A stretch of DNA of 64,000 bases from Mytilus californianus (taxonomy: Eukaryota; Mollusca; Bivalvia; Mytilida; Mytilidae): contig NW_026262701.1 in assembly GCF_021869535.1 (NCBI RefSeq), positions 6,401,501-6,465,500 of the forward strand, written 5' to 3'. Both the position numbers and the translations under genes were made by a program. This document shows, in pieces, positions 53,765 through 64,000 of this stretch. Under the pieces are notes generated by a model. That model made no database searches. It was not told where the DNA came from and saw nothing but the letters and a program-made list of their open reading frames with translations. The stretch's first letter is position 1; every line of letters starts with the position of its first letter.

Positions 53765-55695
53765 TTTATACGACCGCAAAAATTTAAAATTTTTTGGTCG
53801 TATATTGGTATGACGTTGGCGTCGTCGTCGTCCGGCGTCGTCCGAAGACACATTGGTTTTCGCACTCTAACTTTAGTTTAAGTGAATGGATCTCCATGAA
53901 ATTTTACCATAAGGTTCTATACCACGAAAGGAAGGTTGGGATTGATTTTGGGGGTTATGGTACCAACAGTTAAGGAATTAGGGGCCAAAAATAAGCATTT
54001 TTGTAACTTCCAGACAATAACTTGTGTGTAAGTGTATGGATCTCTCTGACATTGTACCACAAGGTTCCATATCACAAAGGGAAGGCTGTAATTGATTTTG
54101 GGGGTAATTGCCTCAAAATTTTAGGAATTAGGGGCCAAAAAAGGGGCAAAAAACAAGCATTTTTCTAGTTTCATGACAATAACTTGTGTGTAAGTGTTTG
54201 GATATTTCTGAAATTGTACTACAAGGTTCCATATCACAAAGGGAAAGCTGGAATTGAGTTTGGGGGTAATTGCCCGAAACGTTTAGGAATTGGGGGCCAA
54301 AAAAGGGCCAAAAATAAGCATTTTTCTAGTTTCCAGACAATAACTTGTGTTCAAGTGTATGGATCTCTCTGAAATTGTACTGCAAGGTACCATACCACAA
54401 AGGGAAGGCTGGGATTGAGTTTGGGGGTGATGAATCATAAGGGGGTTCAAAAAATTTGGGGGGGGGGGATTTTTTTTTTTCTTTTTTTTTCTTTTTTTCC
54501 TTTTTTTTTCTTTTAAAATTTTCCATTTTAAGTTGGTTATTTCTGATTTATATTTAAAAGCAAATAATAATGATATGGTAGGAGATACACACCAAATAGG
54601 ATGTGTAAATTATTATATAATAAGTATTGTGCAATAGCAAGAAATTTTAAATTGCACAGTATTGCACAATAGCAAGAAATCTTCAATTGCACAGTATTGC
54701 GCAATAGCATGAAATCTTCAATTGCACAGTATTGGGCAATAGCAAGAAATATCCAATAGCACAATATTGCGCAATAGCAAGAAATTGTCAATTGTACAGT
54801 ATTGCGCAATAGCAAGAAATATTCAATTGCACAGTATTGTGCAAAAGAAGATACTTTGTATAAATTGCTTATTTCTTGATCAATTTCAATGGGGTTTTAT
54901 TCTTGAATTCTTGGGGTTCTTTAATATGCTGAATCTAACCGTGTATTAAGTTTTTGGATTTTGGGCCCCGTTTTTAAATTGGTCCACATTGAGGTCCAAA
55001 GGGTCCAAAATTTAACTTTGTTTGATTTCATCAAAAATTGAATTATTGGGGTTCTTTGATATGCCGAATCTAACCGTGTATTTAGATTCTTAATTTTTGG
55101 TTCCGTTTTCAAATTGGTCTACATTATGGTCCAAAGGGTCCAAAATTAAACTTAGTTTGATTTTAACAAAAATTGAATTTTTAGGGTTCTTTGATATGCT
55201 GAATCTAAACATGTATTTAGATTTTTGATTATGGGCCCAGTTTTCAAGTTGGTCCAAATCGGGGTCCAAAATTAAACTTTGTTTGATTTCAACAAAAATT
55301 GAATATATGGGGTTCTTTGATATGCTGAATCTAACCATGTATTTAGATTTTTGATTTTTGGGTCCCGTTATCAACTTTGTCCACATTGAGGTCAAAAGGG
55401 TCCAAAATTAAACTTTGTTTGATTTCATCAAAAATTGAATTCTTGGGGTTCTTTGATATGCTGAATCTAACCATGTATTTAGATTTTGGATATTGGACCA
55501 TAATAGGTGAATGTCCAATTTAAAATTTTTAAGTTCTTAGCCCACATTCATGCTGTGTCAAATATTTAATCACAATCCAAATTCAGAGCTGTATCAAGCT
55601 TGAATGTTGTGTCCATACTTGCCCCAACTGTTCAGGGTTCAACCTCTGCGGTCGTATCAAGCTGCGCCCTGCGGAGCATTTTATTTTTATGTGAA
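53765..55695 (+). mobile_element. Pearl/HINE-like element, family C, full-length copy
   Basis: Begins TATACGACCGCAAAAATTTA, a hairpin ending GGTCGTATA (53772-53805). Then comes a GTCGTCGTCGTCCGGCGTCG microsatellite and ~150-bp monomers (GGATCTCTCTGAAATTGTAC, AAGGTTCCATATCACAAAGG, TTGGGGGTAATTG). A G/T-rich tract follows at 54455-54520, then 35-bp units (54625-54850) and ~125-bp units with GGGGTTCTTTGATATGCTGA (54910-55500). The end is GCTTGAATGTTGTGTCCATA, CTGCGGTCGTATCAAGCTGC and GCCCTGCGGAGCATTTTA. TACGACCGCA and TGCGGTCGTA are subterminal inverted repeats. No coding capacity. Confidence 0.9.
54625..54850 (+). repeat. 35-bp tandem array with C/EBP-like palindromes
   Basis: About six units of TATTGCGCAATAGCAAGAAA and TCTTCAATTGCACAG. 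The core varies between ATTGCGCAAT, ATTGCACAAT, ATTGTGCAAT and ATTGGGCAAT. ATTGCGCAAT is the perfect palindromic C/EBP consensus; binding here is inference. Confidence 0.85.
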
Positions 55696-55989
55696 ATCTA
55701 TCCTGTCGTAATTTTTGCAAAAAATTGAAACAATGTAAAATGTTTGCATTTATAGCAAATCATTGAGTCTTAGCTTGTACTTTGTGGGATTAATATCAAT
55801 TTGATTATTTATAGCTTTGAAACAAGAGTCTTGTTTCAAGACTGAGATGTTCTTTGATGTTCTATGTTTTTTTGTTTAAAGTACAAATTAACTTTGGGTG
55901 ACATAGTTCTATGAAACCTTCTTGGAAGTCCTTCTTCTGATTTTAGAAGATATCAGTGAGTTAAGAACCCTCTCTCAATTTTGTGATGT

Positions 55990-57075
55990 CATACATTTTT
56001 AGCTCAGGGCAAGGTGAGAAATTGCAATGATTTTGCATCTTTAGCATAAACTTTTTTAAAAATCTTCTTCACTGGAACAGGTTGACCAAATTCACTCAAA
56101 CTTTAGTTCAATGATCTTTAGGATATCTAGAATAAATGTTTATGTTTTCTGTTCCTGCCAATCGACTAACTTGGCCACTATGGCTATAAGTAGAACATAC
56201 ATGTAAATGCAAGTAAGTGTCTAAAGCTTATATCTTGGAAGTTATAATAGAAACAGAAAATCTAAAAAAAAAAAATGTGCAGAAGTTCTAACTACTCTCT
56301 TTTTCCAAAATTATCAGGCTTATATAATATTTTGATAATAGTATTGCCCATAGATGACAATTACACCTATTTTTGCATCTAAAACACTTAACTTTATATA
56401 TAGAGTTAAACAGCAAAAATGAATATCAAGATAAGATCTTTCATTTTTGATTTCAAAGATTTTCTGGTTTGTCATAGAGTTATGTGACTTTTAACAGTCA
56501 TGATTTATTATTTGATGTAATATTTATATGCCTAAAGGTACATGTATTATAATTCTGATGAAAGGTTTTCAGCAGAGTCATTTTACTTACTTCTGATTAG
56601 TTGTTTTTTGAATATACCATTTTATTTTTGTAAAAATTTCAGTATGCACAAGAAGGGGTTATCTTGGGCTTTTGGCAATTATCTTGAAAACTAAAACATT
56701 GTAAAATGAAAGGATAGAAACTATAACAGCAGAAATAATCAACAAACCATAACCTACAATTAAGTCAACATTACTGAAATAAGTAAGTGCCTCTGAATGA
56801 TATTTTTTACCTTTTTTTTTGCATTTTTGGCTGATTTCATGAAAACTATAATTGATAAAGAGAAACTGTAAACATAAAAAATTATCAACAGGATAATATA
56901 CAATTAAATAAACATAATCAAAACTGTCTGTTAAAGAAGTCATTGTTCATTTGTTTGTATTTTACCCCTTTTGAGTCTTAGACTTTTACATGTATATTCA
57001 AAAGTATAATGGATAAAGAGAAACAGTAAATGGCAACAATTATCAGCAAGACAAGATCTACACTTAAATCAAAAG
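55990..57075 (+). mobile_element. Pearl/HINE-like element, family E, decayed copy
   Basis: Starts near TTTTTAGCTCAGGGCAAGGT and GAG, then AACTTTTTTAAAAATCTTCT. Later blocks GATAAAGAGAAACAGTAAAT, CAGCAAGACAAGATCTACA and TTTTGGCAATTATCTTGAAA match the other E copies. Ends abut the family D copy at about 57080. Confidence 0.6.
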
Positions 57076-57079
57076 TTGG

Positions 57080-58800
57080 GCTTATCTTACCTCCATATCA
57101 TGGTTCATTGGTCAACTATTTTCGTGATTAGGTCCATCACTCAGATACTATAAGCAATAGGTCATCTATATTTGATGTATCATATGGAATGATTATAAGG
57201 TGACCCATGTCATTCTTTAAGGGTTTAAATGACCATGACCTCATTTTCGTGATCATTCCAGTGATCTAAGTTAAGTTTTAGTGGTCATATCCATTTCTCA
57301 GATACTGTAAGCAATAGGTCAACTTTAACTGGGTTAATGGAATTATTCTTTAGATTTCTGTTTTTTTCTGGCAGGTTTTATCTGACATTGGCCTCATTAC
57401 CATTGTACTTTTGTCAATGTTAAGCTTTTGTTGTTAGGTTGATTTCTTAAATACCATATGTAATAGGTCAACTACTAAATGTATATTTGGTGTAAGGAAT
57501 GACAGTGAGTTGCACATGTCTGTCTGGAAAGGTTCATCTGATCTTTACCTCATTTCCATGGATCAGCAGTAAAACCTTGATCTTTATAATTCTTAACATA
57601 AAGTTCATCCGCACTCTTGATTCATTTTATAATTACTTGCCGAAAGATGAAAAATTCTAGATAAAATCCATTTAATTATGCTGATTTCCATGGCAATGTA
57701 CAAATCAAGGGTCTGCAAATATTTCAATTTTTTTTTTTTTTCAATGCAACCAAGCGGACAAAAAGATGCATAATTTCAATAATTTTACAGTCAATTTCTA
57801 TTTCTGTATATGATCTTCATGGGATTGCATTTCTTAATCAGTGTTGTTTTATTAACAAACAAAATTAGTGTTATTCCAAAAAATTAAACCAGGATATATT
57901 CATTGAACTTTGAGGTGCAAATAAAAAATTAAGTCAAAAAAATCAGTTCTACTCCAAATTTTGTTTAAGTTATGCCCCTTGGATATATGATATTAGGAAA
58001 TATTGCTTTGTAAGCATTCTCACTGTTGCTAATTTTCACAATCTAATTAAATTTAAATCTCCGCACTTGCTCCTCGTTGTTTATATGTCGCGCGTGGGAG
58101 ATCAATCTCCCACGCGCGACATATAAACAACGAGGAGCAAGTGTGGAGATTTAATTTTAATTAGATTGTAATTTTCAGTGATTTTGATAAAAAATTTATG
58201 AAAGATTACCGTTTATATAAACAATATCTTAATTGAGTACAAAAGCCAGTGTTGACTGAAAAATTTGATGTGAGTTATGTCCCCTAGAAATGTAAATTAC
58301 AATGTATGTAGTAGTCATTCTCAGAATACTAAAATGATGATTAAAAAAATCCTAAACCAATTGGAGGGTAAAGTTTGATTCACAAAAGTCTGATTGCAGA
58401 AACCAAAAACTTCTTTCTGCACTTATCATGTAACATTTTACATTAATAAGTAGCCATTTGATTACTACAAAACAAAGATGGCCGATATTATGGGACCCTC
58501 ATTTGTAGTCAAGGTCGTTTAACACCCCCATCTTAGTCTCAGAGATGGATTGAACAAAAATTATGAATAACACAGTGCCTGAAATAGTTCAACGATTATT
58601 CTAACAAAAATTTGTCTTGACAAAAGTATTGCACTGCTTAATCCTACAATGTGTATCTGACCTTGACTTCATTGTCCTGGATATTTAAAAATGTTAAATA
58701 TATGTGACACTTGTAGTAAAACCTTTATATTTAATACTTTTAACATAAAATCAACGGTCAGTGAAGCAGACGAGACATTTTAGTGTGTGCACTATTGTTG
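57080..58800 (+). mobile_element. Pearl/HINE-like element, family D, diverged forward copy with insertions
   Basis: Monomers with CCATGACCTCATTTTCGTGA, GATACTATAAGCAATAGGTC and GTTCATCTGATCTTTACCTC at 57080-57600, and the 3' terminus at 58655-58800 (CTGACCTTGACTTCATTGTC, ACCTTTATATTTAATACTTT, AGACGAGACATTTTAGTGTG, TGCACTATTG). The middle (57600-58650) is other DNA, including the palindromic element at 58038-58168. Confidence 0.75.
58038..58168. mobile_element. 131-bp near-perfect palindromic element with 8-bp flanking duplication
   Basis: Two 65-bp arms meet at a 2-nt CA tip (58103-58104), with about two mismatches. The outer end is ACAATCTAATTAAA and the inner arm TTTATATGTCGCGCGTGGGA. TAATTTTC flanks both sides (58030-58037 and 58169-58176), an 8-bp target duplication as made by hAT transposases; the superfamily is inference. 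There is no interior sequence at all. Confidence 0.88.
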
Positions 58801-59134
58801 TTAAAAAATGGTAAATTTTGAAAAACATTTGTGTTTGCTAGTATTTCCACAAAAATTAATATGTAGGTATAATTTGCTATTCTAAAATGATTCTCATTGC
58901 CCAAAAATTATTGGATGCAAACCATTTTCGAAAATGCCAGACGAAATACGTAGTGCTTGGATTTTAACAAAACCTTTATGTACATGTATTAAAGAACCCA
59001 TCCATAATGAATTGCTGGTTTCAAAATTAAAGAACCTATGAACATAGATTGCTTTGTATGCATCTGTTTCTGTGTCTCACTCAAAAATGTGCAAGCTGGC
59101 CCTTGCTGACATGTCAGTTTTTTAGTTTTATACA
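58801..59134. other. No recognisable feature
   Basis: AT-rich; no repeat ends or exon signals seen. Confidence 0.45.
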
Positions 59135-60030
59135 ATGTAGCTCACTTGGACCAAATAGTCTGCAGTCGTCCATCGTAGTCTGTTGACTTTTACAAAAATT
59201 TCTCTGAAACTACTGGGCCAATTTGAAGTAATCCATATCACCTCCTTGGGGTATCAAGTTTTAAAATAAGTCAGATGATCATGCCTGCAAAGAAACATGG
59301 CCGCCATTGCTAAAAATAAAACATGGGGGTTAAATGAAAGTATAATCCATTGTCTTTATAATCAGTATGAATATAGAGATAATCTGAAGGGACAAAATTG
59401 TTCAGAATATCAAGATCTACCTACAGTCCATTTTGACCATAACTGTCAGACAACTACTTATAGGAGTTATTCCCCTTTAATGATGATCTTTACCATTTTT
59501 TTGAAGTTTCTGCTACATGTATTATCTTTATTAATTTAATAGATAAAGTATAAATATACTGGCAAAAATGATCAACAGGAATAGATCTACTAATAAGTCA
59601 ACATGGTTGAAATTGTCAGTCATTTCTTTACAGGAGTTAATGTTCTTGAAAGATGAATATTTCCTATGTTTTTTTTTTCGTTTTTTTTTTTGTCTACAAG
59701 AAAGACTGAAAATAGACCATTTTAAGGTGTTATTGTCATTAAAAGAAGCTTTTTTATGGGTTTTTTTTTTGCTGAAACTATAGTAGACACAGAGAAACAG
59801 TAAACAACAGATATGATAGGCAGGATAAGATGTTTGCAAATTTTAGTAGATAGATATAAACTGTAAAAAAACAAAAATATTCAGCAGGACAAGATCTACT
59901 AATAAGTCAACATGACCAATATCATCAGTATACTCTTTATAGGAGTTATAACCCTTGAAAGAAAATGTTTACCTATTTGTTGGTTATTTGCCAGTTAATA
60001 TCAGAAATATTTTCATTGAATCATGTCAAT
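59135..60030 (+). mobile_element. Pearl/HINE-like element, family E, decayed copy
   Basis: Starts near GTAGCTCACTTGGACCAAAT and GTCTGCAGTCGTCCATCGTA, then TTTCTCTGAAACTACTGGGC and CATGGCCGCCATTGCTAAAA. It continues as ~160-bp units with AGGAGTTATTCCCCTTTAAT, ATAGATCTACTAATAAGTCA and CATGGTTGAAATTGTCAGT. The open frames across it are not genes. Confidence 0.75.
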
Positions 60031-61239
60031 TTTATGAAGACTGCCAGGTGAGTGATGCAGGCTCCTCGGGGCATTTAGTTATGCAATGTAGAAAATGCTT
60101 AATTTCTCAACATAAAGTAAATACCTTAAGCTTTATTAATTTTTTTCCTGTTGTACATAATTTGTCATGCACAACTATTCATAATGTTGTAACACTAGCT
60201 GTTATTGTAGGAATAAATTTACAAATGGAAGTTCAAATAGTTGCTTTTTCACCAATACTCAAATGCAATGAATAAATTTCAATTCAATCTCTGTCTAAGT
60301 ACCTTTATTCATGGGTGCAAAGAATCAAACCTATAATTAGGCTTTCATAGCTAAAAACTTGTTGTAAATAATTCTGAAAATTCCAAAGGGCCATATATTG
60401 ATTTATATTGAAATTCAGGAGTGTTATCATTTACGCTAATTGGACAGACCTTTAAAAACATAAACATCTTTTGACCATACTAAGTACCTACCAATAATTG
60501 AAATAGCTTTCACACTGAGTTTGTGTTTATCCTCATTGTTATTTACTAAACAAATCACTTCTGCAAAATATCTGTAGAATGCTTGTATGCTGGTAAATTT
60601 CCTATTTTTGTAGTTTGTATTCTGGTAAATTTGCTGATAGTTTTAAAGAATCCACGATGATTCAGTAATTTATATGGGTTTAAATTCCTTTGTTTAACAA
60701 AACTTTCAGTGTTCCTAGGATATTTAATATCATTGTTTCGTCATCTGCTCCTATCAATACAACTGAAAACTTGGAAACTTAAATATGTGATTTGCCTCTC
60801 TCCACTAAATCTGCAAAAATTAATATCCCACAATTAACAATGAATCTGTAGTATATTGAGATAAATGTTAGCACATGCTGATATTCCATAGTCTAATGTA
60901 AAACAAGTGAAGTTACATGCTCGTTCAGTACATTTACTGAGTGCATATGATACAGCATATTTATTGGATAAAAGGATTACTTCAAGTGAATTTATTATTA
61001 GCGAAGTGAACAATAGGTTTAAATCTTTGATACTAGCTTGTTGTTTTAATCAATGTTTAAAAATCTTATTAAGTACTTTTATCCATAACATACATAGTTT
61101 GTATCCAAGACTTACTCTTGGTCATGATGACCGAAGTTTATTTAAGGGTGATTTTTGTAGAGCCTGCAACATTTATGTCACAAAAGCAAGACATTGCGAT
61201 CCTTTCTTTGTCGGTGTTGGCGGCTCCATCATTTAGGTT
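60031..61239. other. Mostly unassigned; contains a possible exon
   Basis: Two plus-strand open frames (59955-60275 and 60907-61236) have no recognisable domain. CAATGAATAAATTTCAATTC (60267) resembles a LINE tail. The best exon-like stretch is on the minus strand at 60487-60581. Confidence 0.35.
60487..60581 (-). other. Candidate exon (unassigned)
   Basis: Bounded by acceptor CATTCTACAG and donor GTAGGTACTT (minus strand). Reads YFAEVICLVNNNEDKHKLSV and KAISIIG. A second protein-like stretch lies upstream (DETMILNILGTLKVLLNKG, about 60650-60740). Phase is incompatible with NECAB. It could be an exon of another minus-strand gene or a gene relic. Confidence 0.3.
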
Positions 61240-61401
61240 CAGTCTGGTTAAAGTTTTTTTTAAACATCAATAACTTTGTCAAACCTTCATGGAATTTTAT
61301 GAAATTTGGACAGAAGATTGTTTTTGACTAAAATACAGTATCCAGAGCAAAATTTTGAAAATATCTTTTTCGATCTTTAGTATTTTACTGTTAAATGGAC
61401 T
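61240..61401 (+). repeat. Dispersed repeat, family F, interrupted by family A
   Basis: CATCAATAACTTTGTCAAAC, CTTCATGGAATTTTATGAAA and CCAGAGCAAAATTTTGAAAA match 52040-52140. Similar units resume at 62180-62500, after the family A element. Confidence 0.65.
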
Positions 61402-62178
61402 TTTTTTATGCCCCCGCCGTATCGGAGGGGGCATTAAGTTTTACCCTTGTCCAAAATTGGTTCCCATTCTCTAACTTGAGTAAGCCTCAACCAAATGTTA
61501 TGAAACTTATACACAATGCTAATTACCACAAAACACAAATCAAGTTTGAATTTTGGTGGCGTCACTTTAGCCGTTCTAGAGTTATGCCCGTTTATAAATG
61601 GAAAAATTGCAAAATTTTGTTTAGTTTCAGTTCTCTAACTTAAGTTTGCCTCAACCAAATGTTATGAAACATATACACAATGCTTATTGCCACAAAATAA
61701 AGATCAAGTTTGAATTTTGGTGGGGTCACTTTAACCATTCTCGAGTTATGCCCCTTTAGAAATGGAAAAATTACAAAATTATTAGTTTCCGTTCTCTAAC
61801 TTAAGTTTGCCTCAACCAAATTTTATGAAACATATTCACAATGCTTATTACCACAAAATAAAGATTAAGTTTGAATTTTGGTGGGGTCACTTTAACCATT
61901 CTCAAGTTATGCCCCTTTATAAATGGAAAAAAATGCAAAATTTTTAGTTTCCGTTCTCTAACTTAAGTTGCCTCAACCAAATGTAATGAAACTTATACAC
62001 AATGCTTTTTATCACAAAACACAGATCAAGTTGAATTTTGGTAGCATCACTTTAATCATTATCTAGTTATGCCCCTTTATAAATCGAAAATTGCAAAAAT
62101 TTTAGTTTCCGTTCTCTAACTTATGTTTGCCCCAACCAAACATTATGAAACCTATACACAATACTTATTACCTTATAC
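61402..62178 (+). mobile_element. Pearl/HINE-like element, family A, forward copy
   Basis: Starts TTTTTTTATGCCCCCGCCGT and ATCGGAGGGGGCATTAAGTT (hairpin). The CpG microsatellite is lost. About five ~155-bp monomers follow (GCCTCAACCAAATGTTATGA, AAGTTTGAATTTTGGTGGCG, TCTAGAGTTATGCCC). The GCGGGGGCATC terminus seen at 32.57 kb is missing, so the copy is 3'-truncated. Flanked by family F units. Confidence 0.85.
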
Positions 62179-62564
62179 TTTGTCAAACCTTCATACAATT
62201 TTATGGAACTTTGGCAGTAGCTTTTTAATGATTAAGAGATAATGTCTGAAGGAAACTTTTTAAAATATGTTTTTTTCATTTTCAGTACTTTTCTGATAGA
62301 CATGATAGATGGACTTAGTTTTTTACAGTTTACAGACAGTCTGGGAATGAAATTTTTTGACATGATAAATTTGTAAACCTTCTGGATTGTTATGAAACTT
62401 GGACAGATGCTAATCTTCAAGACCAAGAAATAGCATCTCAAACAAAAGTTTTATTATTTTTTTTAAATTCTGCATTTTACTGATAAATGGACTCACTTTT
62501 TAGGTCAACATTACAATTTTACACTGACAGCAGCGATCACAGGTGAGACTCGGGGTTCCATGGA
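62179..62564 (+). repeat. Family F repeat units
   Basis: ACTTTGTCAAACCTTCATAC, ATTTTATGGAACTTTGGCAG and GTTATGAAACTTGGACAGAT repeat with ~170-bp spacing, continuing the 61240 repeat. Confidence 0.6.
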
Positions 62565-64000
62565 ACCCCTTTATGAAATTTTTTAGCTCAGCTGGGCCTT
62601 CATGCCAATGTAAGCTGTTGCTTAGGGACTTTGTCGTTACTTTAAAAAAAAAACTTTTATAAACCAACCAGGCCAATCTGGACCAAACTTGGCAAATACT
62701 GTCTTCTTTCAAAAATTGTGTTGATTATACAAGTGGCTTAAAGATGTGTTTTAGATAAAGAAATTCTGTCTGAGACCAAAATTCTCAGAATGTCTTTAAG
62801 ATCCCTACCATCGATTTAGACCAAAATTGTGAAATGACTCATTACAGGAGTTATTGCTCCTAAATCACAATTTTTACCAATTTTTTTTTGTTATGTTTGC
62901 CCTTGACTTGAAAACCATAACAGATAAGGCAGAAACTGAAAACAACCAAATTGGACAGCATTTCAAGATCTACAAATTGGCAAAATGGTTGAAAACCATT
63001 AATCTTCTGCTTAACGTGATGGTTCCCAAAATTCCACCTATATTGACAGTTTTTTCACCCACGTTTATTTATGATCCAGACAAAAGTTTCCATTCTGTAT
63101 TTATTGTGTAGATTTATCCATCTTCACTATATAGATCCACTAATTTAATTTTGAATCTTTATTGAATCATATAAAAATTGACTTGAACCGACCTCCAAAC
63201 GATCTGTGATTTAATGAGGAGTACCCAAATTGCATCCATGCTTAAATTCACATTTGTAAAAATCAAAAATGATATTTTATTATATTTCTCCAAATATTTA
63301 GAACAATTTGACAATAGTCCATGCTTACTATTCTTTTTTTAAGAAATGGTACCTGTAACATATTTTAATTGCTCATTTTTAAAAGTTCACTTGTTGTGGA
63401 CGTCTCATGGCGATGTTTCCATAGATTTTACTTTTTCGAGTGAATACTTCATCTGTTGATATATACTATGATCGTGTTGTGTTTATTCAAAATATATTTA
63501 GGTATGTTGAAAGACGTGCATGATGTCAAATCATAAAAATACAAACTGTTTAGTCTCTAAGAAAACTTGTAAGATTTCCGCTGATATTTTTGCTAAATGG
63601 GTGATATTTGGGTACTGTGACCTTATAGGAATTATTGTCCTTAAATGACATTTTTGCGTTTTTTTGCTATTTCAATTATTTATTTTGAAAACTATTATAT
63701 ATATATACCAGTTATAGAAAGATACAAAGTGTAAAAGCAAAATAATCAGCATTACAAGATCTACAAATAAGTCACATCAACCAAATATTAATTGGTTCCT
63801 TATAGCAGTTAATCAAGATCTACAAATAAGTCACATCAACGAAATATTAATTGGTTCCTTATAGGAGTTAATGCCTTTTATTGACAATTTTTACCCATTT
63901 TATACCATTGCTGTAAAAGAAGGGGTATATTGGTTTAGGCTTGTCTTTCCATTATTTCATCTGTCCCTCTGTCTGTCCCATGAAATTTGTGTCACAATTT
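62565..64000 (+). mobile_element. Pearl/HINE-like element, family E, decayed, running to the window end
   Basis: Starts near TTTTTTAGCTCAGCTGGGCC. Units contain TACAGGAGTTATTGCTCCTA, GGACAGCATTTCAAGATCTA and ACAAGATCTACAAATAAGTC. It is interrupted by a block at 63185-63275 that is inverted relative to 12120-12215. A 59-bp segment is duplicated in tandem at 63755-63872 (CAAGATCTACAAATAAGTCA, TTAATTGGTTCCTTATAG). Confidence 0.6.

Noticed and set aside
54326-55395. Repetitive frames (AILCYWIFLAIAQYC-like; TRLDSAYQRTP-like)
   Set aside because: Translations of the 35-bp and ~125-bp units of family C.
60487-60581. First exon of NECAB
   Set aside because: It ends in phase 1, whereas the 42023-42047 exon starts in phase 0; joining them shifts the EF-hand frame into a stop.

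Overview
This is an intron-rich, AT-rich animal nuclear segment that is very dense in repeats. It is almost certainly from a bivalve mollusc, and a mytilid mussel is the best guess. Three things point there: a split gene with canonical GT/AG introns; several dispersed repeats I recognise as typical of mussel genomes (Penelope-like 3' tails, hairpin-plus-tandem-core 'pearl'/HINE-like elements, the long GACCTTGACCTCA repeat); and no prokaryotic gene organisation. Nearly all long open frames here are translations of repeats, not genes.

The one confident host gene is NECAB (N-terminal EF-hand calcium-binding protein), on the minus strand. I could assemble eleven coding exons, all in phase with consensus splice sites, from 42047 down to the stop codon at 24696. 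They encode about 313 residues: EF-hand region, linker helices, short coiled coil, and an antibiotic-biosynthesis-monooxygenase-like (ABM) C-terminal domain ending in ASWW. The first coding exon, with the start codon, was not found.

Layout. 1-1.6 kb: degenerate tandem repeats and a reversed pearl-like element. 2.4-8.5 kb: three decayed Penelope-like elements (PLEs), all on the plus strand, with different 3' tails. 10.4-12.2 kb: dispersed repeats and a 78-bp tandem duplication. 12.7-14.9 kb: a fourth PLE whose 5' part is inverted against its 3' part, and which carries a 360-bp hairpin element. 14.9-16.1 kb: LINE remnants. 17.0-22.0 kb: two inverted copies of a ~145-bp-core repeat around and inside an 85-bp tandem array. 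22.6-24.7 kb: PLE tail, a possible exon, and the NECAB 3' end. 24.7-42.0 kb: NECAB, its introns filled with nested insertions (24.75-30.25 kb), pearl-like elements (32.5-33.7 and 38.5-38.9 kb), a 2.4-kb 42-bp minisatellite (34.8-37.2 kb) and a hairpin element (40.8-41.3 kb). 42.0-64.0 kb: possible NECAB intron 1 or upstream DNA, with a very young 669-bp inverted-repeat element, a 131-bp palindromic element, a full-length pearl-like element (53.8-55.7 kb) and more degenerate copies to the end.

The strongest observations concern how repeats are born and reshuffled. Two tandem arrays carry the sequence of transposon 3' regions. One PLE has a twin-priming-like 5' inversion. A PIF/Harbinger-like element sits in a PLE tail whose intact empty site is visible elsewhere in the window. 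At least five element families share a terminal hairpin, CpG-rich microsatellite and ~145-165-bp tandem core.
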